From Thiomonas sp. (lineage in GTDB: Bacteria; Pseudomonadota; Gammaproteobacteria; Burkholderiales; Burkholderiaceae_C), in contig JAGDVQ010000012.1 in the NCBI GenBank assembly GCA_023255715.1, positions 1 to 46,602 of the forward strand: a DNA stretch of 46,602 nucleotides, written 5' to 3'. Of this stretch, positions 19,991 through 28,513 are shown piece by piece (position 1 is the stretch's first letter; each line of letters begins with the position of its first letter). A model generated the notes under the pieces. It was given only the letters and a program-made list of their open reading frames with translations. It had not been told where the DNA came from and did no database searches. The translations under genes were made by a program, and so were the position numbers.

Positions 19991-21015
19991 GCTGGTTCTT
20001 GGAATTGAAACGTCGTGCGATGAAACCGCCGCCGCACTGTACGACACCGAAGCGGGACTGCTTGGCCATGCTCTGCATTCTCAGGTCGACATGCACCAGG
20101 CCTATGGCGGCGTCGTGCCCGAGCTGGCCTCGCGCGATCACATCCGCCGCCTTCTGCCGCTGACCGACCTCGCGCTCAGGCAGGCCGGTGCACCTGCCAC
20201 AGGTCGATGCCATTGCATACACCCGCGGCCCGGGTCTCGCCGGGGCGTTGCTTGTCGGCGCCGGTGTGGCCTCGGCTCTGGGCATGGCCTTGGACAAGCC
20301 GCTGATCGGCGTGCATCATCTGGAGGGGCATCTGCTGTCTCCGCTGCTGTCGAAGCAACCACCATCCTTCCCCTTCCTGGCCCTGCTGGTCTCGGGCGGC
20401 CACACCATGTTGCTTGACGTGCAGGCCTTCGGGCAGTACGAGCTGCTGGGCGAAACGGTGGACGATGCGGCCGGCGAAGCCTTCGACAAATCCGCCAAAC
20501 TGCTTGGCCTGGGCTATCCCGGCGGACCGGCGCTGGCGCGGCTTGCGGCGTTTGGCAATGCGCTGGCATTCGATCTGCCGCGGCCCAAGATGCATAGTCC
20601 CGATCTGGATTTTTCATTTGCCGGGCTGAAAACCGCCGTGCTGACCAAGGTGCGTGGACTGGGCACCAATCTCTGTGAACAGAGCCGGGCCGATCTGGCC
20701 GCCGCCGCGCAGGCGGCCATCACGGATGTGCTGGTCCACAAGACCCTGCGCGCCCAGCAGGTCACAAGGCGTGGCTCTGTGGTCGTTGCAGGGGGTGTGG
20801 GTGCCAACCGGCAGCTGCGCGAAAAGCTGTCTTCCGCGCTTGCTGCCAGAGGGGTGCAACTGTTCTTTCCCGAATTGGAATGGTGCACCGACAACGGCGC
20901 GATGATTGCCCTGGCGGGAGCGCTGCGCTTGCAGGCGAAGCCTGATGCAGCCCGAAAAGCGGGGCCATTCGATGTGCTGCCGCGATGGGATCTGACGCAG
21001 ATCGACGTGGCCTAG
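19989..21015 (+). CDS. tsaD: TsaD, tRNA N6-threonylcarbamoyladenosine transferase subunit, frameshifted in this sequence
   Basis: TsaD with TsaB and TsaE adds the threonylcarbamoyl group to A37 of tRNAs reading ANN codons and is usually essential. The first part, [21 protein letters not shown] to LALRQAG, is read in one frame from 19989 to about 20189. The rest, from [18 protein letters not shown] to the stop at 21015, is in the +1 frame. It includes the metal motif HHLEGH, LVSGGHT and [10 protein letters not shown]. Together they give a protein of about 340 residues, the normal length, with nothing else missing. Compared with E. coli, the spacing at the junction fits loss of two bases; one extra base is also possible. 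Without correction, frame one stops at 20417. Sequencing error is the simplest explanation. Confidence 0.88.
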
Positions 21016-21779
21016 ATTTCCCAGACCCCTTGCGGCTGAAAGTCGCTGTCCTCGCCCTTGCTCGCCAGACCCCGTGCGTTGCACACCACGCGCGCCGCGC
21101 CGACGCGGTAATCATGTCTGCAGTGGAGATGCCCGTGCAGCCACAAGGTGCTGTGCGCGATCATGTCGTCGTACGCGTTGCAGAAGCTCGCCGTCGAGGC
21201 GTTCAGGGGATAGCGTGGATCGTTGCTGCGCAGGCTGGGCGCGAAATGGGTGATGACCAGAGTGGCATCGTCCTGCGGCGCGCGGTGCGCCGGATTGGTG
21301 AGCTGTTCCCGCAGCCAGTCTCGGCAATGCTGGCCTTCGTCCCGCAGTTCGGCAACGCCCATGGGCTTGCCGTGCCGGGTGGCGCATTGCACCTGTTCGG
21401 CAAAGTAGCGCGCGGCGCGCATGCTGCGCTCGATGCCCTCGGGGCCGAACAATTCAAAGTCGTTCCAGAGGGTTGTGCCCAGCACGCGGATGGTGCGGCC
21501 CCGATGGGTGATGCGTGTTTGCTCGCATTCGAGCATGGTGAAGCCCAGGCGATCGCAGCGCTCCCGCAGGGCATCGAGTGTCTGGTCGAAATCCTTGTGA
21601 TCATGTTCGTGGTTGCCCGCCACGTAGATCACCGGAACTGGCCAGTTTTTGAACAGATCGATCTGATGATGGTTGGCGTCGATGTCGCCTGCGAGAACAA
21701 GCAGGTCTGCATCCTCCGCCACCTGAGGTGCGAAATTCTCGGTTTCCAGATGCAGATCGGACAGAAGTTGTATGCGCAT
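21012..21779 (-). CDS. Metallophosphoesterase
   Basis: A 255-residue calcineurin-like phosphoesterase with all metal motifs in order: [23 protein letters not shown], and the C-terminal HGHLH. An internal THFAP histidine is also typical. No signal peptide is seen, so it is probably cytosolic. The substrate is not evident; family members cleave phosphomonoesters, diesters or nucleotides. The start at 21779 ([12 protein letters not shown]) is chosen over 21818 because the fold begins there. Its stop codon shares the palindrome CTAG with the convergent tsaD stop. Confidence 0.88.
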   Translation of the reverse strand: MRIQLLSDLHLETENFAPQVAEDADLLVLAGDIDANHHQIDLFKNWPVPVIYVAGNHEHDHKDFDQTLDALRERCDRLGFTMLECEQTRITHRGRTIRVLGTTLWNDFELFGPEGIERSMRAARYFAEQVQCATRHGKPMGVAELRDEGQHCRDWLREQLTNPAHRAPQDDATLVITHFAPSLRSNDPRYPLNASTASFCNAYDDMIAHSTLWLHGHLHCRHDYRVGAARVVCNARGLASKGEDSDFQPQGVWEI

Positions 21780-21791
21780 GGCGCGGCCAGC

Positions 21792-21819
21792 AGTGCGTGT
21801 GGTGTTGTGTAAACGCACT
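21792..21819. repeat. Inverted repeat at the 5' end of the metallophosphoesterase gene
   Basis: AGTGCGT (21792-21798) and ACGCACT (21813-21819) form a 7-bp stem with a 14-base loop just upstream of the chosen start. It could be a leader hairpin or an operator. Confidence 0.45.
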
Positions 21820-21827
21820 GTAAACCG

Positions 21828-21873
21828 GATCAGGCGCAGACTCGCAGCCTCGGGCGCATAAATGCGCCTGATC
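21828..21873. repeat. Long inverted repeat with a competing inner hairpin
   Basis: GATCAGGCGCA (21828-21838) pairs perfectly with TGCGCCTGATC (21863-21873). Inside the loop, GGCGCAT (21853-21859) can instead pair with ATGCGCC (21862-21868), so two mutually exclusive structures are possible. It lies between hsp20 and the metallophosphoesterase gene, both on the minus strand, so it would be transcribed either as the 3' region of one or the leader of the other. Confidence 0.6.
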
Positions 21874-21934
21874 GTGAACTACTCCTCACCCCAGACGAAG
21901 GCCGACTGCCGGATCTCGCTTGCACCAGACGCTT

Positions 21935-21959
21935 GGATGCGGCCGCAACGGCCGCATCC
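21935..21959 (-). terminator. Strong GC-rich hairpin after hsp20
   Basis: GGATGCGGCCG (21935-21945) and CGGCCGCATCC (21949-21959) form a perfect 11-bp stem with a three-base loop, nine bases beyond the hsp20 stop. No T run follows on either strand, so it is either a Rho-linked or RNA-protecting stem rather than a standard intrinsic terminator. Confidence 0.55.
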
Positions 21960-21968
21960 AGCAGAGCC

Positions 21969-22427
21969 TTACTTCACGGCGATCTGCAACGCCGCCGTCT
22001 GAACCTTGCGTGGCAGGGTCAGAGACAGCACGCCATTCTCCAGCTTGGCTTCGGCTGCAGAGGGATCAAGCTCGGCAGGCAGGTCGAAGGACCGATAGAA
22101 CTGGCTGGTGCTGCGTTCGCGGTAGATCACCTTGCCGCCCTCGGTTTTCTCGTCCTGGCGCTTCGACTCGGCCGAGATGGTGACCCGCGAGCCTTCGACC
22201 TGGATTTTGACGGCGTCTTTCTCAACGCCGGGCAGGTCGGCATGCACCAGATATCCGGTGTCGGTTTCGGTCACATCCATGCTGAGTTTTTTCAAGGATT
22301 GGGCTTCGCTATCGCCCGTGGCGAAAAAATCCCGGAAGGCCTGATCAAACAAGCGGCCAAAAACTGGATCAAGGCCGCTGCTGTAGAGAGAAACGCGGTT
22401 GGATGGGGTTGTAACGGTATAAGCCAT
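21969..22427 (-). CDS. Hsp20-family small heat-shock protein
   Basis: A 152-residue small heat-shock protein, an ATP-independent holdase. The alpha-crystallin domain spans about residues 46-140: it opens SMDVTETDTGYLVHADLPGV, contains VTISAESKRQDEK and REFYRSF-like STSQFYRSFDLP, and ends with AKLENGVLSLTLPR. The start at 22427 has AAGGAG a few bases upstream; the longer in-frame start at 22595 would run through the promoter. A sigma-32-like promoter lies 70 bases upstream. The short leader can form GGGG/CCCC pairing, but no clear thermosensor masks the ribosome binding site. Confidence 0.94.
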   Translation of the reverse strand: MAYTVTTPSNRVSLYSSGLDPVFGRLFDQAFRDFFATGDSEAQSLKKLSMDVTETDTGYLVHADLPGVEKDAVKIQVEGSRVTISAESKRQDEKTEGGKVIYRERSTSQFYRSFDLPAELDPSAAEAKLENGVLSLTLPRKVQTAALQIAVK

Positions 22428-22472
22428 GACAATTCTCCTTGGTTGGTAGGGGGTCGCGCCCCTTTGCACAAG

Positions 22473-22500
22473 ATATGCTGTCAGTGTGACGGTTTTCAAG
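22473..22500 (-). promoter_or_regulatory. Sigma-32-like heat-shock promoter of hsp20
   Basis: On the minus strand, CTTGAA (22500-22495), 14 bases, then CAGCATAT (22480-22473), close to the sigma-32 pattern CTTGAA and CCCCATAT. It stands about 45 bases before the hsp20 start codon. Confidence 0.65.
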
Positions 22501-22590
22501 ATGCTCTTGATCGTTCGGCTCAAGCGGCCTGCTGGGCTGGTGGATCGCTGCTGGAATCGGCAAAACTGCCAGGGTGCGCTGGCTTGTGGA

Positions 22591-22596
22591 TACAAT
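22591..22596 (+). promoter_or_regulatory. Possible -10 element for rpsO
   Basis: TACAAT lies 70 bases before the rpsO start. No convincing -35 element is visible at the right distance, so this is only a candidate. Confidence 0.3.
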
Positions 22597-22665
22597 GCGC
22601 TGTTTCACTTTCACGGCGCGGGATGGTTTCTCCTGCGTTCGCGTGTTCTCTCACAGGAAACTGAT

Positions 22666-22935
22666 ATGTCTGTAGCTGATCTCAACAAGGCGCAAATCGT
22701 CGCCGAAAATGCCCGCGGGGCGGGTGATACCGGGTCTCCGGAAGTGCAGGTTGCGTTGCTGACTGCGCGCATCAACGACTTGACCGGCCACTTCAAAACG
22801 CATGCCAAGGACCATCACGGCCGCCGCGGCCTGCTCAAGATGGTGAGTCGTCGTCGCAAACTGCTGGACTACCTGAAAGACAAGGACGCCGACCGTTATC
22901 GCGCCCTGATCACCAAACTCAGTCTGCGCAAGTAA
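22666..22935 (+). CDS. rpsO: 30S ribosomal protein S15
   Basis: An 89-residue ribosomal protein with the complete S15 sequence pattern: [37 protein letters not shown] and [12 protein letters not shown]15 binds 16S rRNA early in 30S assembly. The start at 22666 is the family start and has AGGAAA upstream; the longer in-frame start at 22486 reads through leader sequence. An intrinsic terminator follows at 22952-22987, before pnp, giving the classic rpsO-pnp order. Confidence 0.98.
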   Translation: MSVADLNKAQIVAENARGAGDTGSPEVQVALLTARINDLTGHFKTHAKDHHGRRGLLKMVSRRRKLLDYLKDKDADRYRALITKLSLRK

Positions 22936-22951
22936 GCCGTCGTGTTGCAAC

Positions 22952-22987
22952 AACGCCTGTGACAGTTTTTCGGCACAGGCGTTTTTT
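22952..22987 (+). terminator. Intrinsic terminator between rpsO and pnp
   Basis: AACGCCTGTG (22952-22961) pairs with CACAGGCGTT (22974-22983), a perfect 10-bp stem with a 12-base loop, followed by a T run to 22987. Read-through would reach pnp. Confidence 0.92.
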
Positions 22988-23012
22988 GTATTTGTTTCAA
23001 GTGTTTTTTGGT

Positions 23013-23084
23013 GGCGGTGTGACCCGTGTCATTCCACCGACGTTCCGGCCGATCCGGGCGTCGCTGGAATGGCATCACTCCGCC
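23013..23084 (+). promoter_or_regulatory. Long stem-loop in the pnp leader, probable RNase III autoregulation site
   Basis: A single long hairpin with 25 base pairs: GGCGG/CCGCC, GTGA/TCAC, CATTCCA (23030-23036) with TGGAATG (23065-23071), CGACG/CGTCG, and CCGG/CCGG around a five-base loop. One larger internal loop (23023-23029 opposite 23072-23074) interrupts it. It lies 95 bases before pnp. In E. coli, RNase III cuts a comparable leader duplex and PNPase then degrades its own message; the same control is inferred here. Confidence 0.75.
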
Positions 23085-23178
23085 GGATGTTTCAACGGAT
23101 GTGGCTGTGCCGGATGCGGCGTCGAGTGTTCGGCGCTGTGGATGAAGGCCGCGGCTGCATGCTGACAAGGAGTTTGCC

Positions 23179-25332
23179 ATGTTCAACAAAGTCGTCAAAA
23201 CCTTCCAGTGGGGCCGCCATCAAGTCACGATGGAAACCGGCGAGATCGCGCGCCAGGCCAGTGGTGCCGTGCTGCTCAACATGGACGACACGGTGGTGCT
23301 CGCCACCGTGGTGGGCGCGCGCAGCGCCAAGGCGGGGCAGGATTTTTTCCCGCTGACCGTGGATTACATCGAGAAGACCTATGCAGCAGGTCGCATTCCT
23401 GGCGGTTTTTTCAAGCGGGAAGGGCGTCCCAGCGAAAACGAGACGCTGACCTCGCGTCTGATCGATCGCCCCATCCGTCCGCTGTTTCCGGAAGGTTTTT
23501 TCAATGAAGTCCAGGTGGTCGTGCATGTGCTGTCGATCAATCCGGAAGTCGATGCCGACATTCCCGCGTTGCTGGCTTCCAGCGCGGCGCTGGCCGTCTC
23601 TGGCCTGCCGTTCAATGGCCCGGTTGGCGCTGCCCGCGTGGGTTATGTCAACGGCGAGTATGTGCTCAACCCCAGCCGCGCCGAGCTGGCCAACAGCCGC
23701 CTGGAATTGGTGGTCGCCGGAACCGAATCGGCGGTGCTGATGGTCGAGAGCGAGGCCGATCAGCTGTCCGAGGAGGTGATGCTCGAAGCAGTGATGTTCG
23801 GTCATGCCCAGTTCCAGACCGCGATCAATGTCATCCATGAGCTGGTGCGTGAAGGTGGCAAGCCCGCATGGGACTGGACCGCGCCCGAAAAGGATCAAGC
23901 GCTGATCGACCGGATCCAGGCGCTGGCGGGTGAGCAAATGCGTGCGGCGTACAAGATCACGCAAAAGCAGGCCCGTACACAGGCGCTGCGCGAAATGGCT
24001 GCCACCGTGCACGCTGGGCTGGCCGCAGCTGGCGTGGACGCAGACGGCGCCAAGGTCGACGGCATCCTGTTCGACATGGAAGCGCGCATCGTGCGCGACC
24101 AGATTCTCGCGGGCGAACCGCGCATCGACGGCCGCGATACCCGGACCGTGCGTCCCATCAGCATTCGCACCTCGGTGCTGCCGCGTACCCACGGCAGCGC
24201 CCTGTTCACCCGTGGCGAGACCCAGGCGCTGGCCGTGGCCACACTGGGCACCGACCAGGACGCGCAGATCATCGACGCCCTCGGCGGCGAATATCGTGAC
24301 CGCTTCCTGCTGCACTACAACATGCCGCCGTTCGCCACCGGTGAGACGGGCCGTGTGGGCACGCCCAAGCGCCGCGAAATCGGGCATGGTCGCCTGGCCA
24401 AGCGCGCGCTGCTCGCGGTGCTGCCGAAGAAAGAAGATTTCGCCTACACCATGCGCGTGGTGTCCGAAGTCACCGAATCCAACGGCTCGTCGTCCATGGC
24501 CTCGGTCTGCGGTGGCTGCCTGGCGTTGCTCGATGCCGGTGTACCGTTGAAGGCGCATGTGGCTGGTATCGCCATGGGTCTGATCAAGGAAGGCAACCGT
24601 TTTGCCGTATTGACAGACATCCTGGGTGACGAGGATCACCTCGGCGACATGGATTTCAAGGTGGCGGGTTCGGCCACCGGCGTGACTGCGCTGCAGATGG
24701 ACATCAAGATTCAGGGCATCACCCGCGAGATCATGCAGGTGGCGCTGGCGCAGGCGCGCGAAGCCCGCATGCACATCCTGGGCATCATGCAGCAGGCAGT
24801 TGGCGGTGCGCGTGAAGAGGTGTCGCAGTTCGCGCCACGTCTGTATACCCTGAAGATCAACCCCGAGCGCATCCGCGACGTCATCGGCAAGGGCGGTGCG
24901 ACCATCCGCGCGCTCACGGAAGAGACTGGCACGCAGATCAACATTGCCGAGGACGGCACCATCACCATCGCCTCCACCGACGCCGACAAGGCAGCGATTG
25001 CCAGGCAGCGCATCGTCGACCTCACCGCCGAGGTGGAAGTGGGGCAGGTGTATGACGGCGTCGTGGTCAAGATTCTCGACTTCGGCGCGCTGGTCAACGT
25101 GTTGCCCGGCAAGGACGGTCTGCTGCACATCTCGCAGATTGCCAACGAGCGCATCAACAAGGTGAGCGACTATCTGCAGGAAGGTCAGAAAGTCCGCGTC
25201 AAGGTCATCGAGACCGATGACAAGGGCCGCTTCCGCCTGTCGATCAAGGCGCTGCTGGGGGACGCAACCGATACAGCGACTCCGGCTGTGGCGCCTGCCG
25301 CTGCGGATGCAGACCTCGAACCGGGCACCTGA
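23179..25332 (+). CDS. pnp: Polynucleotide phosphorylase
   Basis: A 717-residue trimeric exoribonuclease that degrades RNA 3' to 5' with phosphate. Two RNase PH domains are present (first with [17 protein letters not shown], second with [14 protein letters not shown] and [15 protein letters not shown]). They are followed by a KH domain ([20 protein letters not shown], about residue 570) and an S1 domain ([19 protein letters not shown], about 620-690). The C-terminus ends with an alanine/aspartate-rich tail. An AAGGAG precedes the ATG. The leader stem-loop and upstream rpsO terminator suggest autoregulation and partial read-through from rpsO. Confidence 0.98.
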   Translation: MFNKVVKTFQWGRHQVTMETGEIARQASGAVLLNMDDTVVLATVVGARSAKAGQDFFPLTVDYIEKTYAAGRIPGGFFKREGRPSENETLTSRLIDRPIRPLFPEGFFNEVQVVVHVLSINPEVDADIPALLASSAALAVSGLPFNGPVGAARVGYVNGEYVLNPSRAELANSRLELVVAGTESAVLMVESEADQLSEEVMLEAVMFGHAQFQTAINVIHELVREGGKPAWDWTAPEKDQALIDRIQALAGEQMRAAYKITQKQARTQALREMAATVHAGLAAAGVDADGAKVDGILFDMEARIVRDQILAGEPRIDGRDTRTVRPISIRTSVLPRTHGSALFTRGETQALAVATLGTDQDAQIIDALGGEYRDRFLLHYNMPPFATGETGRVGTPKRREIGHGRLAKRALLAVLPKKEDFAYTMRVVSEVTESNGSSSMASVCGGCLALLDAGVPLKAHVAGIAMGLIKEGNRFAVLTDILGDEDHLGDMDFKVAGSATGVTALQMDIKIQGITREIMQVALAQAREARMHILGIMQQAVGGAREEVSQFAPRLYTLKINPERIRDVIGKGGATIRALTEETGTQINIAEDGTITIASTDADKAAIARQRIVDLTAEVEVGQVYDGVVVKILDFGALVNVLPGKDGLLHISQIANERINKVSDYLQEGQKVRVKVIETDDKGRFRLSIKALLGDATDTATPAVAPAAADADLEPGT

Positions 25333-25354
25333 CCTCCAGCTCGCAATTCCACGC

Positions 25355-26335
25355 ATGCGCGCCATTGAAATTTCCCAGCCCGGAGGACCGGAAGCTCTGC
25401 GCCTGTGCGAGCGGCCCCTGCCGCAAGCGGGCGCTGGCGAGGTGCTGTTGCGGGTGCGGGCGTTCGGCGTCAACCGACCCGATGCGCTGCAGCGTCGCGG
25501 CCTTTACCCGCCACCAGCGGGCGCGCCGGACATCCCGGGTCTGGAAGTGTGCGGGGAGATCGTGTCCGGCGATCTGGACGGCACCGACTTTCGGGTGGGC
25601 GATCTGGTGTGCGCGCTGCTTGCGGGCGGTGGTTATGCCGAATACTGCGTGGCGCCGACGGGGCAGTGTCTTCCGCTGCCTGCTGACCTGAGCCCGGAAC
25701 AGGGGGCGGCATTGCCCGAGACCCTGTTCACCGTTTGGCACAATGTGTTTGAGCGGGGTCAGTTGCAGGCTGGGCAGACGCTGCTCGTGCAGGGTGGGAG
25801 CAGCGGCATCGGCACCGCTGCCATTCAAATGGCGGTTGCCGCTGGCGCGCGCGTGGTTGCAACTGCAGGGTCCGATGAAAAATGCGCCGCCTGCTCGCAT
25901 CTCGGTGCGGCACTGGCCATCAACTACCGTACCCAGGATTTTGTCGAGGCTGTTCAGACCTACACGGCACAGCGCGGCGTGGATGTGGTGCTCGACATGG
26001 TGGCCGGCAGTTATATCGCCCGCGAGCAGCGCTGCCTGGCCGAGGACGGGCGTCTGGTGGTCATCGCCGTCCAGGGGGGCACACAAGCCGACATCGACGC
26101 GGGACTGTTGATGCGCAAGCGCCAGACGCTCACCGGTTCCACCTTGCGCAACCGCAGCGTGGCGTTCAAGAGCGCAATTGCCCGGTCCTTGCGCGAAACG
26201 GTCTGGCCCTGGATCGAACAGGGCAAGGTGCGGCCCGTCATGGACACGATCTTTGCTGCTGAACAGATCGTGCAGGCCCATCAGCGCATGGAACAGGGTC
26301 AGCACATCGGCAAGCTGGTTCTGCGCTGGACTTGA
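25355..26335 (+). CDS. Zinc-free MDR-family NAD(P)H:quinone oxidoreductase
   Basis: A 326-residue medium-chain dehydrogenase/reductase of the quinone oxidoreductase/PIG3 (TP53I3-like) group. The N-terminal GroES-like domain includes [22 protein letters not shown] and PGLEVCGEI. The NAD(P)H-binding Rossmann fold has [17 protein letters not shown]. It lacks the structural-zinc cysteines of alcohol dehydrogenases. Probable activity is one- or two-electron reduction of quinones with NADPH; the natural substrate is unknown. It starts 22 bases after pnp and is followed by tpiA. Confidence 0.88.
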   Translation: MRAIEISQPGGPEALRLCERPLPQAGAGEVLLRVRAFGVNRPDALQRRGLYPPPAGAPDIPGLEVCGEIVSGDLDGTDFRVGDLVCALLAGGGYAEYCVAPTGQCLPLPADLSPEQGAALPETLFTVWHNVFERGQLQAGQTLLVQGGSSGIGTAAIQMAVAAGARVVATAGSDEKCAACSHLGAALAINYRTQDFVEAVQTYTAQRGVDVVLDMVAGSYIAREQRCLAEDGRLVVIAVQGGTQADIDAGLLMRKRQTLTGSTLRNRSVAFKSAIARSLRETVWPWIEQGKVRPVMDTIFAAEQIVQAHQRMEQGQHIGKLVLRWT

Positions 26336-26373
26336 CCGGCTGCACACACGACAACATCACATTGGAGCAAGAT

Positions 26374-27117
26374 ATGCGTCAGCAATTCGTCGCCGGAAAC
26401 TGGAAGATGCATGGCAGCCTGGCGAGCAACGCCGCCCTGCTGGGCGAAGTCCTCACCGGAGTCGCCACAGCGCGCTGTGAAGTGGCGGTCTGCGTGCCGT
26501 ATCCCTATCTGTCTCAGGTGCAGCAACTGCTGCAGGCCAGCCAGGTTGCGCTGGGCGCACAGGACTGTTCCATGCATGCCAGCGGTGCGCATACCGGAGA
26601 AGTCGCGGTCAGCATGCTGCAGGAGTTCGGCTGCCGTTATGTCATCGTCGGCCATTCCGAACGCCGGGCCGATCATCATGAATCCGATGTGGTGGTCGCC
26701 GCCAAGGCGGAGCGCGTTCTTGAGGCGGGCATGACGCCCATCGTCTGTGTCGGAGAAACGCTGCAGCAGCGTGAAGCGGGTGAAACCTCTGCTGTGGTGC
26801 TGCGCCAGTTGCAGGCGGTGACGCATCTGCTCGGCGCGCAGACGCAGCGCATCGTCGTCGCCTACGAGCCGGTCTGGGCGATCGGTACCGGGCGCACCGC
26901 CAGTCCGGAGCAGGCGCAGGAGGTGCATGCCGTGCTGCGGGCGCATCTGCGCACTGTCGGTGGTTCCGCGGGCGATGTGCGCATTCTGTACGGCGGCAGT
27001 GTCAAGCCGGACAATGCACAGGTGCTGTTTGCCCAGCCGGACATTGATGGCGGGCTCATCGGCGGGGCATCGTTGAAGGCGTCCGATTTTCTGGCCATTG
27101 TTGCTGCGGCACGCTGA
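26374..27117 (+). CDS. tpiA: Triosephosphate isomerase
   Basis: A 247-residue glycolytic enzyme interconverting dihydroxyacetone phosphate and glyceraldehyde 3-phosphate. The TIM barrel starts [13 protein letters not shown], with catalytic H94 in IVGHSERR and E165 in [11 protein letters not shown], the flexible loop 6 motif, and the phosphate-binding YGGSVKPDN. The start at 26374 is the family start with GGAG-like sequence upstream; the in-frame codon at 26332 overlaps the previous gene. tpiA-secG-tRNA-Leu-nuo is a recurring order in betaproteobacteria. Confidence 0.98.
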   Translation: MRQQFVAGNWKMHGSLASNAALLGEVLTGVATARCEVAVCVPYPYLSQVQQLLQASQVALGAQDCSMHASGAHTGEVAVSMLQEFGCRYVIVGHSERRADHHESDVVVAAKAERVLEAGMTPIVCVGETLQQREAGETSAVVLRQLQAVTHLLGAQTQRIVVAYEPVWAIGTGRTASPEQAQEVHAVLRAHLRTVGGSAGDVRILYGGSVKPDNAQVLFAQPDIDGGLIGGASLKASDFLAIVAAAR

Positions 27118-27199
27118 GGCGCGGCCGTCGGTTCAGTGGCGACGCTTGTTTTTCATGTGGTGATGTTGTGAAGCGCGCCAAGCGCGATTGAGTGCACAA

Positions 27200-27616
27200 A
27201 TGCAAATTCTGATGACCTTGACCCTGGTGGTGCAGATCCTGTCTGCGCTGGTGATGATTGTTCTGGTGTTGATGCAGCACGGCAAAGGTGCCGACATGGG
27301 GGCGTCTTTTGGTTCCGGCGCCTCGGGCAGTCTGTTCGGCGCCACCGGATCGGCCAATTTCCTGAGCCGCAGCACGGCAGTTGCGGCGACGCTGTTTTTC
27401 GTGACCACGCTGATGATGGCGTATTTTGGCAATCGTGCGAACTCTGGCGACGGCGGCCTGATGGAAAAGCTGGCCGCGCCAGCGCCGGTGGCGTCCGTGG
27501 TCTCGCCTGCAAAGCCCAGTGGTCCGATCAGCCAGGTTCCATCCGTTCCCGGGGCAATCGGTGCGGCGCCTCAGACCGCGTCCACACCGAAGCCGACTGC
27601 TTCCACAAGCAAGTAA
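27200..27616 (+). CDS. secG: SecG, protein-export membrane subunit
   Basis: A 138-residue inner-membrane protein of the SecYEG translocon. It has two transmembrane segments (about residues 2-23 and 53-73) joined by the conserved cytosolic loop QHGKGADMGASFGSGASGSLFG. The long C-terminal tail is rich in Ala, Pro, Ser and Thr. ATG 27200 is chosen, starting directly at the first membrane segment; an upstream TTG (27188) would add only four residues. It follows tpiA by 82 bases. No convincing terminator is seen afterwards, only short dyads. Confidence 0.95.
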   Translation: MQILMTLTLVVQILSALVMIVLVLMQHGKGADMGASFGSGASGSLFGATGSANFLSRSTAVAATLFFVTTLMMAYFGNRANSGDGGLMEKLAAPAPVASVVSPAKPSGPISQVPSVPGAIGAAPQTASTPKPTASTSK

Positions 27617-28012
27617 ATTCCGCTTGATATGCGTCAAGCATCGTGATGGATTGTGCGTTGCAGCAAACACAAGCCCTGCGACTTGTCAATCCATGGTGAA
27701 TTGAGGCATTGCGCCAGCGCAATATCCCATTGTTCCGTGTTGCTTCGCTGCATTGGAAGCATGTAAGATTCTTCTGTTTTGCAAATCCAGTAACAAACAT
27801 GCGCGGTGCATGTGATTTCGCCCGGTGCGAAGGCGCTTGCCGCGTAGCAGCCTGACAGTTGGCGGCATGTTGGCGTTGCGGCAGACGCCGCATGGCCGCC
27901 GCCCGGAGATCGTCCTGCAGATCGACGCTGACTGTTCATATGCAATTTGTTGCGCTGGGCTGCCTTCGCCGTGCGGTTTCAGCGGTGGTGTTCGGGCAGC
28001 ATCCGGTTTTGA
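27617..28012 (+). other. 396-base gene-free region before tRNA-Leu and the nuo operon
   Basis: No supported gene. Small inverted repeats are present: GCTTGA (27622-27627) with TCAAGC (27634-27639), and ATTGCGC (27708-27714) with GCGCAAT (27717-27723), neither followed by a T run. A weak promoter-like pair, TTGCTT (27740-27745) and TAAGAT (27764-27769) with an 18-base spacer, points toward the tRNA and nuo genes. The region probably holds the control of the tRNA and complex I operon. Confidence 0.5.
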
Positions 28013-28097
28013 GCCGACGTGGTGGAATTGGTAGACACGCTATCTTGAGGGGGTAGTGGCGAAAGCTGTGCGAGTTCGAGTCTCGCCGTCGGCACCA
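28013..28097 (+). tRNA. tRNA-Leu (anticodon GAG)
   Basis: An 85-base class II tRNA with an encoded CCA end. The acceptor stem pairs GCCGACG with CGTCGGC, the D region has the leucine pattern GTGGAATTGGTAGACACGC, and the anticodon stem CTATC/GGTAG encloses the loop TTGAGGG with anticodon GAG. A short variable arm follows, then the T stem GCGAG/CTCGC with loop TTCGAGT. It reads CUC/CUU. It lies 56 bases before nuoA, so it may be part of the leader of the nuo transcript and cut out by RNase P. Confidence 0.97.
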
Positions 28098-28153
28098 AAA
28101 GATTGAAGGGCAGGGTCACAATCCGCCCAGATAACAACAGGAGATGGAGTGCG

Positions 28154-28513
28154 ATGAATCTTGAGCAATATCTGCCGGTGTTGTTGTTCATCCTGGTGGG
28201 CATTGGCGTTGGCGTCGTGCCGCAGTTGCTCGGTTACTTCATCGCTCCGCGTCGCCCCGACGCCGAGAAAAACTCCCCCTACGAATGTGGCTTCGAAGCC
28301 TTCGAAGACGCGCGGATGAAGTTCGACGTACGGTATTACCTCGTCGCCATCCTGTTCATCCTGTTCGACCTCGAAATCGCGTTCCTTTTTCCCTGGGCCG
28401 TCGCCCTGAAGGACATCGGCCAGATCGGGTTCTGGGCGATGATGATCTTTCTGGCCATCCTCACGATCGGCTTCATCTATGAGTGGAAAAAAGGGGCGCT
28501 CGATTGGGAGTGA
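28154..28513 (+). CDS. nuoA: NADH-quinone oxidoreductase subunit A
   Basis: A 119-residue membrane subunit of complex I with three predicted transmembrane helices. The family segments [24 protein letters not shown] and [13 protein letters not shown] are clear. NuoA holds the loop near the quinone cavity between the peripheral and membrane arms. ATG 28154 is preferred to the in-frame 28103 because the latter lies directly after the tRNA and AGGAGATGG precedes 28154. It begins the 14-gene nuo operon. Confidence 0.97.
   Translation: MNLEQYLPVLLFILVGIGVGVVPQLLGYFIAPRRPDAEKNSPYECGFEAFEDARMKFDVRYYLVAILFILFDLEIAFLFPWAVALKDIGQIGFWAMMIFLAILTIGFIYEWKKGALDWE

Noticed and set aside
20180-20210. Programmed frameshifting in tsaD
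   Set aside because: No slippery heptamer, in-frame stop or stimulatory structure is evident, and TsaD is not known to use recoding; an error or mutation is simpler.
22428-22470. RNA thermometer in the hsp20 leader
   Set aside because: The leader can form a short GGGG/CCCC stem, but nothing visible pairs with the AAGGAG site.
23092-25473. A 793-codon open frame on the minus strand opposite pnp
   Set aside because: It is a shadow of pnp's codon pattern in GC-rich DNA, with a His/Arg/Gln/Asp-rich product and no recognisable domain.
27188-27199. TTG start for secG
   Set aside because: It adds only four residues before the conserved start at the first membrane helix, and ATG 27200 is available.
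27634-27945. Possible small genes in the secG-tRNA interval
   Set aside because: The frames have poor starts, no ribosome binding sites and arginine/serine-rich products typical of noncoding GC-rich DNA.
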